Assembly: GCA_015680685.1 (NCBI GenBank)
Contig: MNCI01016169.1
Coordinates: 252,706 to 316,705, forward strand
Direction: 5' to 3'
Length of the DNA stretch: 64,000 nucleotides
From: Gnetum montanum
Taxonomy: Eukaryota > Streptophyta > Gnetopsida > Gnetales > Gnetaceae
A program made the translations under genes and the position numbers. Shown piece after piece: positions 1 to 9,980 of the stretch. Position 1 is the first letter of the stretch, and every line of letters starts with the position of its first letter. A model generated the notes under the pieces. That model searched no databases. It was not told the origin of the DNA and was given only the letters and a program-made list of their open reading frames with translations.

Positions 1-300
1 CAAGAGATCCACTTACCTTACGCGGGCAAGGAGGTAGTAATCTATGGTGACGAAGTGGCCACCTAGGCAATAAACAATGTCGACATGGAGCAAGGTTCAA
101 AAGTAATAATCTTTGAAAATGAAGTGCCTATCCCCACCGAGGCTACTTGTTTGGCTAATGAGCAGGCCTAAAATGCCAGCTTAGAAAATAAAACTATGTG
201 GGCCAAGTTACCTTTTCAAGCGATAGATAACGATATAGAAGAATACTGCAACAAAGCCCCTTAGCCTTATGCATCACTGAGCCCACAATGGGTTAGGAAG
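1..300 (+). pseudogene. Gypsy polyprotein fragment, protease-to-RT linker
   Basis: Frame 2 reads as polyprotein-like sequence, with stretches such as HLPYAGKEVVIYGDEVAT and MWAKLPFQAIDNDIEEYC, broken by TAG and TAA stops at 64, 168 and around 263. It resembles the region between the aspartic protease and the RT of Tat-type polyproteins. The matching continuation, linker then RT, resumes at about 6060. The assignment rests on position and style rather than a catalytic motif, so it is tentative. Confidence 0.45.
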
Positions 301-489
301 CAACTACAAGAATGATCATTACTTGTGTTAGCGTAACTACTACACTGCTTCCAACATGATCACTACTTACATCAACCATACGTTCATTCTTCACACTGTC
401 TGCTTCATATTCATTCGTTTATGCTAACTTTTGCCTTATTTTTTAAATTTTTCACATTATGCCCACTATTTACATCAGGAAACATCCTA

Positions 490-645
490 CTAAGGCCTAA
501 AACTAGAAACATCTATATTTACCATCATCCAATAGCCCGAAATGGCCTAAAACTACTAATGGCCCGAAAAGACCTAAAACTAGTGATGGCTCGGAATGGC
601 CTTAAACTACTGTTACAGCCCGAAATGGCCTAAAACTAAAACGAG
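490..645 (+). repeat. Degenerate short tandem repeat (GGCCTAAAACTA units)
   Basis: Five to six loose copies of a unit built around GGCCTAAAACTA, or CCCGAAATGGCCTAAAACTA, lie head to tail. The core resembles the GACCTTAAACTAGCA core of the arrays at 5606-6002 and 9631-9902, so all three probably derive from one repeat of the same element. Tat-lineage elements are known to carry variable tandem repeats in untranslated regions. Confidence 0.6.
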
Positions 646-1506
646 ATGCTCCCAAGGAGCTTAATTAATTAAAAAAATGACCAGTCCAAGATGGTCTTGC
701 ATTCGTTTTGGGGCGTATCCGATCCATGCTAGCTACAAGGCATTGCAAGATCTCCTCCTCAGTAATGTCGGTCCAATTCCTATCTCCCATATCAGTGTTT
801 GCTGCAACTTTCTCCTTTGCCATAGCTTTCCATCTTGATGGTCTTGGAGAAAAGCTAGCAGTGGTGGTCTCACCCACAAGAAACATCATCTCCCTTTTGA
901 GAGATTCACTGACTATCACCTATTACATGAACCTATCATAAGCCCCAGAAGCACCAATAATGTCAAGGAATACCTGATAGGTATGCAAATTGACAGAAGC
1001 ATCACAATACTATTTACGGTAGGTGGCACGTTCCATTTTATACATGTGTTTGTGATTCTTATGTGCCTACATGCACTCATAAACCTTTGCACTATAATCC
1101 TTCCAATATTGGTTCTTCTGGGCTAGAAGGTCCATTTGCATACATTGTTCAATTATTTCGCATGTGGCTTCATTGTTGCATCGCATGATCGCCCAATACC
1201 TCGCATAGTTGATGACGGTCATGCGCCAACTGCCATTGTTAGTGTCATGGCCCAACAGGAATTTGTTCTTGGATTGGAGATCCCCCACCTTAGTAGTTCG
1301 GTTAGCCTTCTCCTTCTCGAGCCTTAGCACTCATTTCTAGAGGTCTTTGTTTGCATGCTTGCATTCCCACAAGGAATGTGCCGAGTACAATGCACATTTT
1401 CTTGCTTCGTCGTATATGTGATGAGGTACTTCGGTTACCTCCTATGGGAATTTAGGCACAATGTCAACCTCAACTACTTGCTTAGGGTCCCACATGAGGC
1501 AAGAGG

Positions 1507-1585
1507 CTACAAACCGCACACAAAAGAGCATTAGTCACAGTAACTGTAACAATATATGAAGCCTAGCATAGCAACTTTAACTTAC
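1507..1585 (-). other. Predicted intron in the antisense gene (79 bp)
   Basis: The donor is AAGTGG|GTAAGT and the acceptor ends GGTTTGTAG. It separates the helical segment encoded around 1600-1815 from the downstream coiled-coil segment. Confidence 0.45.
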
Positions 1586-1837
1586 CCACTTCTAAGTTGA
1601 TCTACTTCAGACGGTCGATCATATCATCGATTAACCCCTCCATAAAAGTGAATTTGTCGAGGGTCTCGATCCACAATCGCAAGTGGATCAAAGAGGTGCT
1701 AGAAGTATCAACAATGGTGTCTGCTGCATGGTAAAACATCTTAGCCACGACGGAGAGAACCACAATGAAGTTGATGAATAACGTAAATGACAATGTAAAG
1801 CTCCTACCCAGCAAACCCTTATGGGTGATAGTAGGGA

Positions 1838-1859
1838 GGGGGGGGGGGGGGGGGGGGGG
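1838..1859 (+). repeat. Run of 22 G
   Basis: An unbroken G tract, C on the minus strand, lies inside the antisense-gene coding region. It would read as a run of Pro or Gly and is prone to slippage. Such a tract can fold as a G-quadruplex and is a sequencing risk, so the true length is uncertain. Confidence 0.9.
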
Positions 1860-2005
1860 TCACCCATCGATACATTGTCAAACAAGTGATCAAAATCACC
1901 AGTATCAAAATGGAGCCCCTCTCCTTCCAGCTAACCTAATAGTGTAGAAACATCATCAATACTCATATGCCCCTCTCGAACTGAACTACGCTTGGCAAAA
2001 GGGTC

Positions 2006-2236
2006 ATCAGCAGGGGCCTCTACCTCATCAACTAGGGCCCTTTCTTCATCAACAGGGGCCTCTTCTTCATCGAATGGGGTCCTTTCTTCATTGGTAGGGG
2101 CCTCTTCCTCATCATTTGGGGCCCGTTCTTTGTCGGTAGAGGCCTCCTCTTCATCTACAGGGGCCTCTTCCTCACCAGTCGAGGCCCTTTCTTCTTTGTG
2201 AAGGGCCCCTTCTTCATTGGTCAGGGCCCTTTCCTC
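2006..2236 (-). repeat. 21-bp coding minisatellite, 11 acidic heptads
   Basis: Read on the minus strand, eleven successive 7-residue units follow the pattern E-E-(R/E)-A-x-x-(D/N), for example EEEAPVD, EERALVD and EEEAPTN. Each unit is 21 bp, so copies can be gained or lost without a frameshift. It forms an acidic linker between the N-terminal and coiled-coil parts of the antisense gene. Confidence 0.8.
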
Positions 2237-2302
2237 TACAGCGAGAACCTCTTCATCTTCGCCAGTCACCCCTATTCTAGGAGCCATCACATCTTCCTCC
2301 CC

Positions 2303-2326
2303 TTCTTCTTCTTCTTCTTCTTCTTC
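2303..2326. repeat. (TTC)8 microsatellite
   Basis: Eight perfect TTC triplets, GAA on the minus strand, sit at the 5' edge of an antisense-gene exon beside the predicted acceptor. Confidence 0.9.
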
Positions 2327-2448
2327 TGCTAATAAAGCATAATCACAGTAGGCAAGATATACTAAGTTGAAATAGATGATATGCTGTGCAATGCTACCTA
2401 GCGTATCACAACATAGTGAATGTTAGCAAAACAATAAAATACACTTAC
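2326..2448 (-). other. Predicted intron in the antisense gene (123 bp)
   Basis: The donor CCAATTG|GTAAGTG is near consensus and the acceptor is TTATTAGCAG. The next exon opens directly in the GAA microsatellite, which encodes acidic or basic residues depending on phase, so the exact join is less certain. Confidence 0.45.
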
Positions 2449-3494
2449 CAATTGGAGGCTACACTCTACGAAGTTTGAGTCGTAGCTTCTTCCCCCTCTC
2501 TTCGTTTGTATGGGGAGTCTCTTCAGTGGGGTGGGACCTGTTACTTTGCAAGCTAGTCACCACTATTTCTGCAATGAGGCATTCTCCCCTTTTCATGCTA
2601 CCCATGTTAGTGGGAGGTACCTCTCCCATGCTATCTTGGGCACAAAAGGCACGCTGGATCCCTAGTTATCATCAAAAGCAATTCCCCAATAGCTTTCGGG
2701 GGATCTTGGGATCATGTGGTACAAAAGACTTGGCAATTCCATGGTTTGGAAATCTGACTGCAATCTTGGTAGCACCTAGGTACCATTCTTGTGGACTACC
2801 AAGAATTCTACAAAACGCTGTAGGCAGGCTATAAACAAGGCATGGTGCACATTGAAACATGACACAAGCTTCTTGTGGAGTTTGACCATTTTAACCTGAA
2901 AGCCTTTGCAAAGGTATTTGGCCCAATTGTAGCGAGTCCCCTCTTCCATGATGTCCCTCATTATCCAAGCTTGTTCAATTCCAAGGATTTTTCCTTGGGA
3001 GAGTAGCTTGGGGAAGGCATGGGCGTGGAAGATAGGGTAAATCGTTTTGGCCACCCATAGCTTGACCTTCTTGATGTAGATCCCCGTTTGGTCCTTTGCC
3101 ATCCCTAGCCACTCCTCAATGTTCCCTTGATGGCTTGCATCTTTCTTATATTTTTCTCCTACGGGGAGACCATTAGAAAGGACACCAAAAAGATCCATGA
3201 ACAGTTGGTCATTGATTTCAAACACCACCTGTACACTATGAACATGTGTACGGAAGCGGTCAGCCTTCTCAGAGAAAGAGTTAGATAGGGAAAGCATTTT
3301 AGCAGGTGGGACACTTGGGTTGATGGCCGAAAATAAGTTCATAAGCCTAGCCTCCTGAAGGTTATGGACAAGCGTAGCTGGGGCTCCATTGCAAAGCTAA
3401 CACTAGGTCTCCTCCACCTCCTTGTACTTGAAAAAGAGGTTAGTTTCATTATGCCCAGAGGTGATCATGGTAACCTCTTGGGATTTCCTCGCCA

Positions 3495-3583
3495 CTGTAA
3501 CAGTTTTCAAAATAAAGAAAGAAAGTTAGTAAAAAAATGATCATCACTTGAACACATGACAACAAATTCATAGTTTAGCGTAC
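3495..3583 (-). other. Predicted intron in the antisense gene (89 bp)
   Basis: The donor is CCTG|GTACGC. The acceptor is GTTACAG|TGG, preceded by TACTAAC and a T-rich tract. The join keeps the frame (Lys-Pro-Val-Ala-Arg). The branch-like motif and pyrimidine tract are the strongest evidence. Confidence 0.55.
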
Positions 3584-3858
3584 CAGGTTTAAATGGCGTG
3601 GGAAATAATGGGATATCCACTAGCACATCTTCGACATTGAGCAACCTAAGGGATGTCCACTCCCTGTCCAACCAACTTTCTTCCCTACACTTTCCATATA
3701 ATTGAGAATACCGAGTTGGCTAGGTTTTAAACTCACCCACAAATTAGCCTATTATGCTGGTGTGCACATTCTCAGTAGAGGAAAACTCCTATAGGGTCAT
3801 CTGTGCCAACGCCAAGGCATCTATATCACCATGAAGACCATTCTTGTCAACATAAAAC

Positions 3859-3945
3859 CTAGCAAAAAAAAATATACACTATTAATACCTTTGTCTAACA
3901 TAACATGGATTACATAACACGATGAGATACCTTCACAAAACTCAC
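3859..3945 (-). other. Predicted intron in the antisense gene (87 bp)
   Basis: The donor reads CGG|GTGAGT and the acceptor ends TTTTTTTGCTAG. Splicing joins the two flanking reading frames without a shift (Ala-Ser-Gly then Phe-Tyr-Val-Asp). Size and AT-richness suit a plant intron. Confidence 0.6.
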
Positions 3946-4445
3946 CCGCTGGCATAGTAAACGGTCCCAGATGGGTTCTGAAAATAGGTGTCCATGTGAT
4001 GGGCAACAAACAACATGTTGTATAAATGATAGAATTTATACTTAGGCATGTCCTAAATCCAACTTAAGCATCTCAAGCCTTTTGGGTGCTGGTTGGAGCC
4101 TTCTGCCTACTCACCCGTGATTGACCCATTAGTCAAAAATTTCAAAATGCCCCAGTTTGCCTTGGGCAATAGCGTTTCTGTGATTGCGACTGTTGTCTTT
4201 GCTGATAAGTGTGACCAAACGATCACAATAAAATAGCAGATGAGGAACTATAAGAAGTCTTGTGTGCCCTCCTAGAACCCGACTACTTGCTGCCCCACAC
4301 GTACATGGGGAGGAGGAACATTATCCACTAGTTCACTAAGGTAGCATAGGACTCCTACAATCTCAAGGATAATCAGAATGGGCTTCAACATGACCTTGGA
4401 CAAAGCATCAAACAGTAGCACTGTGTTCGAGTGAAGTTTATACAT

Positions 4446-5605
4446 AGCGTAGCATAATCATCTATTCATGTAGCATAACCTTCTTTTTTTTCACATAGCG
4501 TAGCATGTTCTCCCGATCGCAAATTTTTCTTCAATAGAAAACAGAGTCAAGCATTATAGGAGATATTACAAAATGGCACTTACAACATAGCATAGCCATT
4601 AGGCAACATACAAGGTACGTAGTGTAATGATTACATGCATGCTTAAGGGTGACAACTATGATACGCACAACGTAACAAGATAGTGAACGAACAAGCACAG
4701 GCAAACGCGTAACAACATGACAAACATAGCCCTCTAATAGGCATAGCAATGTAGAAAGCATAATAAAAAAGGATATTTTTCAACCTTAAGCAGCACAGGT
4801 GACAAAAAAATTCAATGTCCCCACCGTCTCAACCCTATCTTGCCATACGAAATAATTGGCACTACGCTACAATTAAGCGCATTATCACCCTAAAAAAATT
4901 TGTGAATAACTAAACCCTTCATAAAGATGATACGCTATGCCAAGCGTGCGCTACACCACTTAGAATCACCCAAACCCTTTTGACAAGGTAGTCGCCATTC
5001 TCAACAATGCCAGTTAAGGTGATGTTGCATGCAACCATAGCATAGCATCTGTACAGCTGCTGTAACGGCGTGGCAGCCAATACAACAACCAAAACAGTGG
5101 TAGTGGATGAAAATTTTACCACAATAACAATAACAACATCTAGAAAATAAGGGCAGCGTAGCAACTTACTGAGCAGACGAAGCCTCCTACCATACTTCAA
5201 CACGCGCCTTGGATAGGCACCCCATAGTGTCCTTCACCTCGTCTACTTTGGCAAGTCCTCAGTGCTTGTGTTCACCTTTGGGTTCCATTGTCTCACTTGC
5301 AAATTCCTTGTCAACTACTACGCTACACCGGTTTGCTCTCTCTCTCTCTGCAATCATGCTAGGCTCTAAGTATGGTCTCTAGGCTCTGACAATGAAAATG
5401 ACAAGTTTACCAGGGGATAAACCCCTATTTATAGCCAACACGGTAACATACTTGCCATTTTCATGACCCGATTAATGTGGGACACCCCTTGTAGCATAGC
5501 ACTATTGTGTCACAGCAATGCCTTAGTGTAGCCATTTTCTATGACATAACAAGTGGGCCCACCGAAAATCTTGCTCCATCGTAAATTAGCCATCTATATT
5601 TACAA
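4446..5605. other. Non-coding stretch rich in CATAGCGTAGCAT-like motifs
   Basis: No supportable gene was found. The stretch is sprinkled with variants of CATAGCGTAGCAT and its complement, near 4443, 4495, 4585, 4738, 4860, 4930, 5040, 5155, 5313 and 5490. The same motif recurs in the LTR at 10380-10970. It would lie upstream of the antisense gene and may hold its promoter. Confidence 0.5.
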
Positions 5606-6002
5606 AGTCTACTCGTTAACGGTCTGCTAAGACCTTAAACTAGCAATCTTGATTTACATAGGACGTTGACCTACACTGTAGCCTAATGACGGTCCACATT
5701 ACCTTAAACTAGCAAATATTAGCCTTTAAAATCTACCCATTAACGGTCTGCAAAGACCTTAAACTAGCAGTTTTTGCTTTCAACTCTACCTAGTAGCAGT
5801 CCACAAAGACCTTAAACTAGCAATTCTAGCATATGCCTTAACTCAGTAAACAATCTACCATGTCCTATATGGCATCTCACCACTCATCCTGTATCTTAAA
5901 CCAAATTATATAATATGCGATAGTCTACTACAATCTTAAACTGGCAATGTTAGCATTCATTTCTAGCCTCGATACAATCCACTAAGACCTTAAACTAGTA
6001 AC
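5606..6002 (+). repeat. Degenerate tandem repeat, GTCTGCTAAGACCTTAAACTAGCA units
   Basis: About seven imperfect copies, of 40-70 bp spacing, carry the core GACCTTAAACTAGCA preceded by GGTCTGC or a variant. The same core recurs after the integrase at 9631-9902, so both arrays belong to one element family. Array length and unit spacing vary, as expected for fast-changing untranslated repeats of Tat elements. Confidence 0.75.
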
Positions 6003-6059
6003 TTTGACTTGCAAATTTTACACAGTGATTGATGATTATTTTATGTTGTATTGTTACTT

Positions 6060-9000
6060 TATAGACATTCATTACATGTTGTTGCTACAAATAGGTATCA
6101 CTTGACTTGGCTTTTTCTTATTATGATAGGTTTGACAAAAATGGCTATGCACAATTATCTAAATTCACTTTTAACCTTGACAGGTCCTCATGGAAAGCTT
6201 ACGAGACACCTAAACTCAAAATCGATAGACTGGGAATCATCTACTGACAACACTGTAGCATCCCTAGAAACATCTCTAAATTGGCCCGAACATTTGGTCC
6301 AAGCCTTAGACTTAGAGGCAAGGATGTGACTGAGGACCCTCTCATCGAAGCACCTATAACTACATCTAGGGGGAAATAAAGACATTAAAACTTAGCTCCC
6401 TCCTAGATCCACAAATACAAAAGGATGTATCTAAGGTTCTCCAAAACAACATTAAAGTGTTCGCGTGGTCCTATAATAACATGCCAAGCTTAGACCCACG
6501 ACTTATATAACATAACATTGTCTTAGACCCATGTATCAAAGTAGTTAAACAAAAAGCCCAAAAAATTAAACTAGAAATCTCACTAATCGTACGTGATGAA
6601 ATTACCAAGCTATATCAAGTAGGCTTCATCCGTGCAGTCAATTACTCAGAGTGGGTATTGAAGATCATTGTAGTCTCCAAGAAAACGAGAGGTATACGAA
6701 TTTGTATAGACTTTTGGGATTTGAACAAAGCAATGATTAAAGATGACTTCCCATTACCAAGTATCGATCAACTTATTGAAACTACAGCTGGTCATGCTTT
6801 ACTATCCTTTATGGATGGGTTATCAGCTTACAATCAAATCTGCATCAATCCAGAGTATCAGTTAACAACTACTTTCATGACCCCTTGGGAAACCTTTTGT
6901 TATACTATGATGCCCTTTGGTTTCAAAAACACCAGAGCAACCTATCAATGAGCCATGATGTACATATTCAGTGACTACCTCTTAGAGAGACTAAACGATT
7001 ACGTGGATGACATAACAGTCAAGTCTAAGAGAGCTATTGGTCATCCCACCGATCTAGATGTAGTTCTCAAGCATTTTCATAGGCATGACTTGCACCTCAA
7101 TCTAAAGAAATGTGTTTTCAGAGTCAAAACCAGATGCATGCTAGGGTTTGTAGTATTGGAGGCTAGAATATGAGTGGATCCTAACAAATTTAAGGCCATC
7201 GTTAACCTAACACCCCCTACCAACCTTACAAAATTATGTGGGTTGCAAGGTAGAGTACAGTTTATCAGAAGGTTTGTAGCAAAGTTGACCGACAAGTTAC
7301 ACCCCATGCAACACTTGCTAAACAAGGGGATTAACTTCGAGTGGATGGCACAGTGTCAACAAGCCTTCGATGACTTAAAGAAAGAGCTTTTGCACCTTTC
7401 AACTATTTCTCCATCATAGAGGGATAAGCCTTTCTACATCTACCTTGTTACTTTGAACACATCTATCACAACATTGTTGTGTCAAAAAAGAGATGACGAC
7501 TTTGAAATCCCAATCTATTACTTGAGCCATACACTGATAGCTTATGAGGCAAAGTACAATGAAGTAGAAAGAAACTATCTTGCCCTAGTATTTGCGCTAA
7601 AAAAGTGGAGACATTACCTATTCCTTAGCAAGGTTAACATTATATGCAAGAGCAGCATACTTTGGGCTATCACGAACAATTTATACAAAAGCAGCAAGAT
7701 AGCCCAATGGAAAGCTATAACGACGAAATTCAATTTACACTATGTAACCCAATCGTCAATGAAAGGACAAGTGATAGCTACGTAGCTCACAACCTCACCC
7801 ATCGACGTTCGAGCAACCATAGAGCTGGAATTTCCTAATAAGCATGTTAACAGCATCAATCCTATACCATTACACTTCAAAGCTACTTTGCATTTCAACG
7901 GTGCCTCAACCACATGAGGTGGTAGTGCTACTGTCGTCATTACATTCCCCTTGGGGGACATTTGACCTTTTGCTTATCGTTTTATGTTCCTTTGTACAAA
8001 CAACGTAGTTGAGTACGAAGGACTCCTTTGGGACCTCTTAGCATCCTACGAATTAAAGATTCAACATTTAGCAGTCCAAGGTGATTCCCATCTCATCGTC
8101 AACCATATTACCAAAATATATGCCTGTAAAGCTTCGCATTTATAGCCTTATTATGACTTGGCCAAGATTTTGTTGAAACAACTTACAACAATAGACATCC
8201 AACATGTGCCACTCAACAAGAACACTATAGCAAATTCCTTAGCCATGCTAGTGTTAAACATGCCACCACACCTGTTCGCAACTTTACCTGCTTCGATAAA
8301 GAAATGCACAGACCCTATTACTCAAGTGGTACACGTCACCTCCGTAAGTACTACCGATGCCAAAGAGTGATATGCTAATGTTAAAGCCTACCTTCAACAT
8401 GGAAAACCCCCACACGGCTTGACATCTACTCAAAGGGATGTGATTCAAAAGCAAGCCTGGTAGTATGTACTTATAGGAGATAATACCTTATGCAAACGCT
8501 CCTTTGATGGGATATTACTAACTTGCATTAGTGGGAAAGAAGCATAGAAAATCATTAATGAAGTCCATGAAGGACTATGTGGAGGACACATAGCTCCTAG
8601 GGCTATGGCATCAAAAATTAGACACCTAGGATATTACTGGCCTTGCATAGAATGAGATTGCCTTGCCAAAGTTAGGACATGTGATACATGCCAACGTCAT
8701 GCAAATCTTATACATGTTTAACCTATTGAGTTGCATCCTACAAAAATTATGTAGCCATTCCAACAATGGGAACTAGATATCATAGGACCCATCACACCTA
8801 AGTCTTCCACAAGACATAGCTTCATCATCACCACCATCGAGTACTTTACAAAGTGGGCAGAGGTTATCCCCCTTAGGAAAACTACATCTCAACAGGTTTT
8901 CCACTTTATGTTGGACAACATAGTAACAAGGTTTGGTCTTCCCATGACTATTGTGACAGACAACAGGCCACAGTTTTGTAGCGTGGAAACCAAAACCTAT

Positions 9001-9609
9001 TATAGCAACCTTGGCATCAAGCAATCCTTTTCATCACCATACTACCCACAGGAAAATGGTCAAGCAGAGGTAACAAACATGGTCATCATCAACTTGGTCA
9101 AAAAGATGCTTAGCAATAGTAAGAGGCGATGGCAAGAGCAAATCCTCTACGTGTTGTGGGCTTACTGTATGATGTGAAGAATGGCCATAAGTAAGACTCC
9201 TTATAGCCTGGTCTATAGATCTGAAGTAGTGTTACCTCTTGAATTGTAGGTACCATCACTTCAGATTATCCTTTAAAGCATTGTGAATGAGGCCCAGAAC
9301 AACGAGTCAAGGATCATTGACCTAGACTCCATAGAGGAGGAGCATGCTCAAACACTTGGTCATATCGAACGATACCAAGACAAGTAGCAACAAAAGCATC
9401 ATTCCAATCTACATCGACAGCCAATCAAAAAGGAGGACCTAGTTCTCAAAGTTGTTTGTGAGCATGTAAAAAAGTTCTCAACAAACTGGGAAGGTCCATT
9501 CATAGTCACAAAATCCTATGAGAATGGAGCCTTCAAACTGGCAAACATGGATGTTAAAGAGTTTGCAAATCCCATGAACCGCTTGCACCTTAAGCCATAC
9601 TACATCTGA
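6060..9609 (+). pseudogene. Tat-type gypsy pol: RT, dual RNase H, integrase
   Basis: The linker (6100-6480) leads into the RT at about 6560-7180, which has the fingers motif KDDFPLPSID, the palm LSFMDGLSAYNQI and the catalytic YVDD (7000-7011). RT-linked RNase H follows at about 7410-7790 (IYYLSHTL, EAKYNEVERNYLAL). A second RNase H at about 7880-8340 has NNVVEYEGLL, GDSHLIV and HVPLNKNTIANSLA; its first acidic residue is Asn (NGAS). The integrase covers about 8540-9609: an HHCC zinc finger ([13 protein letters not shown]), Asp in WELDIIGP, Asp in VTDN, Glu in PQENGQAE, and a C-terminal WEGPF...LKPYY end. RT and integrase catalytic residues are present, but many stops (TGA at 6949, TAG and TAA elsewhere) and shifts make it non-functional. 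Confidence 0.88.
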
Positions 9610-9630
9610 TGCAAAAGCAAGGTAAGCAAA

Positions 9631-9902
9631 GATAGTCTACTCTGACTATAAATTGGCATAGATAGTCTGCTATGACTATAAACTAGCACAGACCATCTGC
9701 TATGATGTAAAACTAGCAAAGGACATCCGCTATGACGTAAAACTGGCATATATGGTCCACTACGACCTTAAAATGGTCCATCCACCATCCACTATAATAA
9801 TAAACTAGCACAACAGTCTGCTAGGACCTTAAACTAGCACATCTCAGTCTGTTGGGATCTTAAACCAGTATATCTAATGCTCTACCAAGACCTTAAATTG
9901 GG
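9631..9902 (+). repeat. Degenerate tandem repeat after integrase
   Basis: About eight copies of a unit near 35-40 bp share (A/G)TCTGCTA-GACCTTAAACTAGCA-type sequence. The array sits between the pol stop and the polypurine tract, where Tat elements commonly carry tandem arrays. It matches the array at 5606-6002 in core motif. Confidence 0.75.
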
Positions 9903-9970
9903 TTCACGACACAACGTTCTTAGCCGGCATCCATGATCCCACAAACAAGTGAGCGTGCATAATGCTAACA

Positions 9971-9980
9971 TGGGGTGGGA
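9971..9980 (+). other. Polypurine tract of the Tat element
   Basis: TGGGGTGGGA lies immediately before the TGTTG that opens the 3' LTR. This is the expected plus-strand priming site; one T interrupts it. Confidence 0.55.

Larger units (their letters stand above)
665..4445 (-). pseudogene. Antisense intron-containing gene, globular N-terminus plus coiled coil
   Basis: A likely start is the ATG at 4445-4443. Coding stretches continue leftward to a stop near 665, with exons at about 4445-3946, 3858-3584, 3494-2449, 2325-1586 and 1506-665. The junctions have plant-like splice sites: donors GTGAGT or GTAAGT, pyrimidine-rich acceptors, and a TACTAAC branch-like motif in one intron. The product would have an N-terminal globular part (to about 2780), an acidic heptad-repeat linker (2236-2006) and a helical, Glu/Lys-rich C-terminal part (from about 1330). 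Its N-terminal pattern recalls the plant-mobile-domain style of accessory genes in retrotransposons, and Tat elements are known to carry antisense extra genes. Several in-frame TAG codons stand where Gln would be expected, so it is decayed. A captured host gene is the alternative. Confidence 0.6.

Noticed and set aside
1992-2201. Ser/Ala-rich plus-strand open frame
   Set aside because: It is the complement of the acidic heptad minisatellite of the antisense gene.
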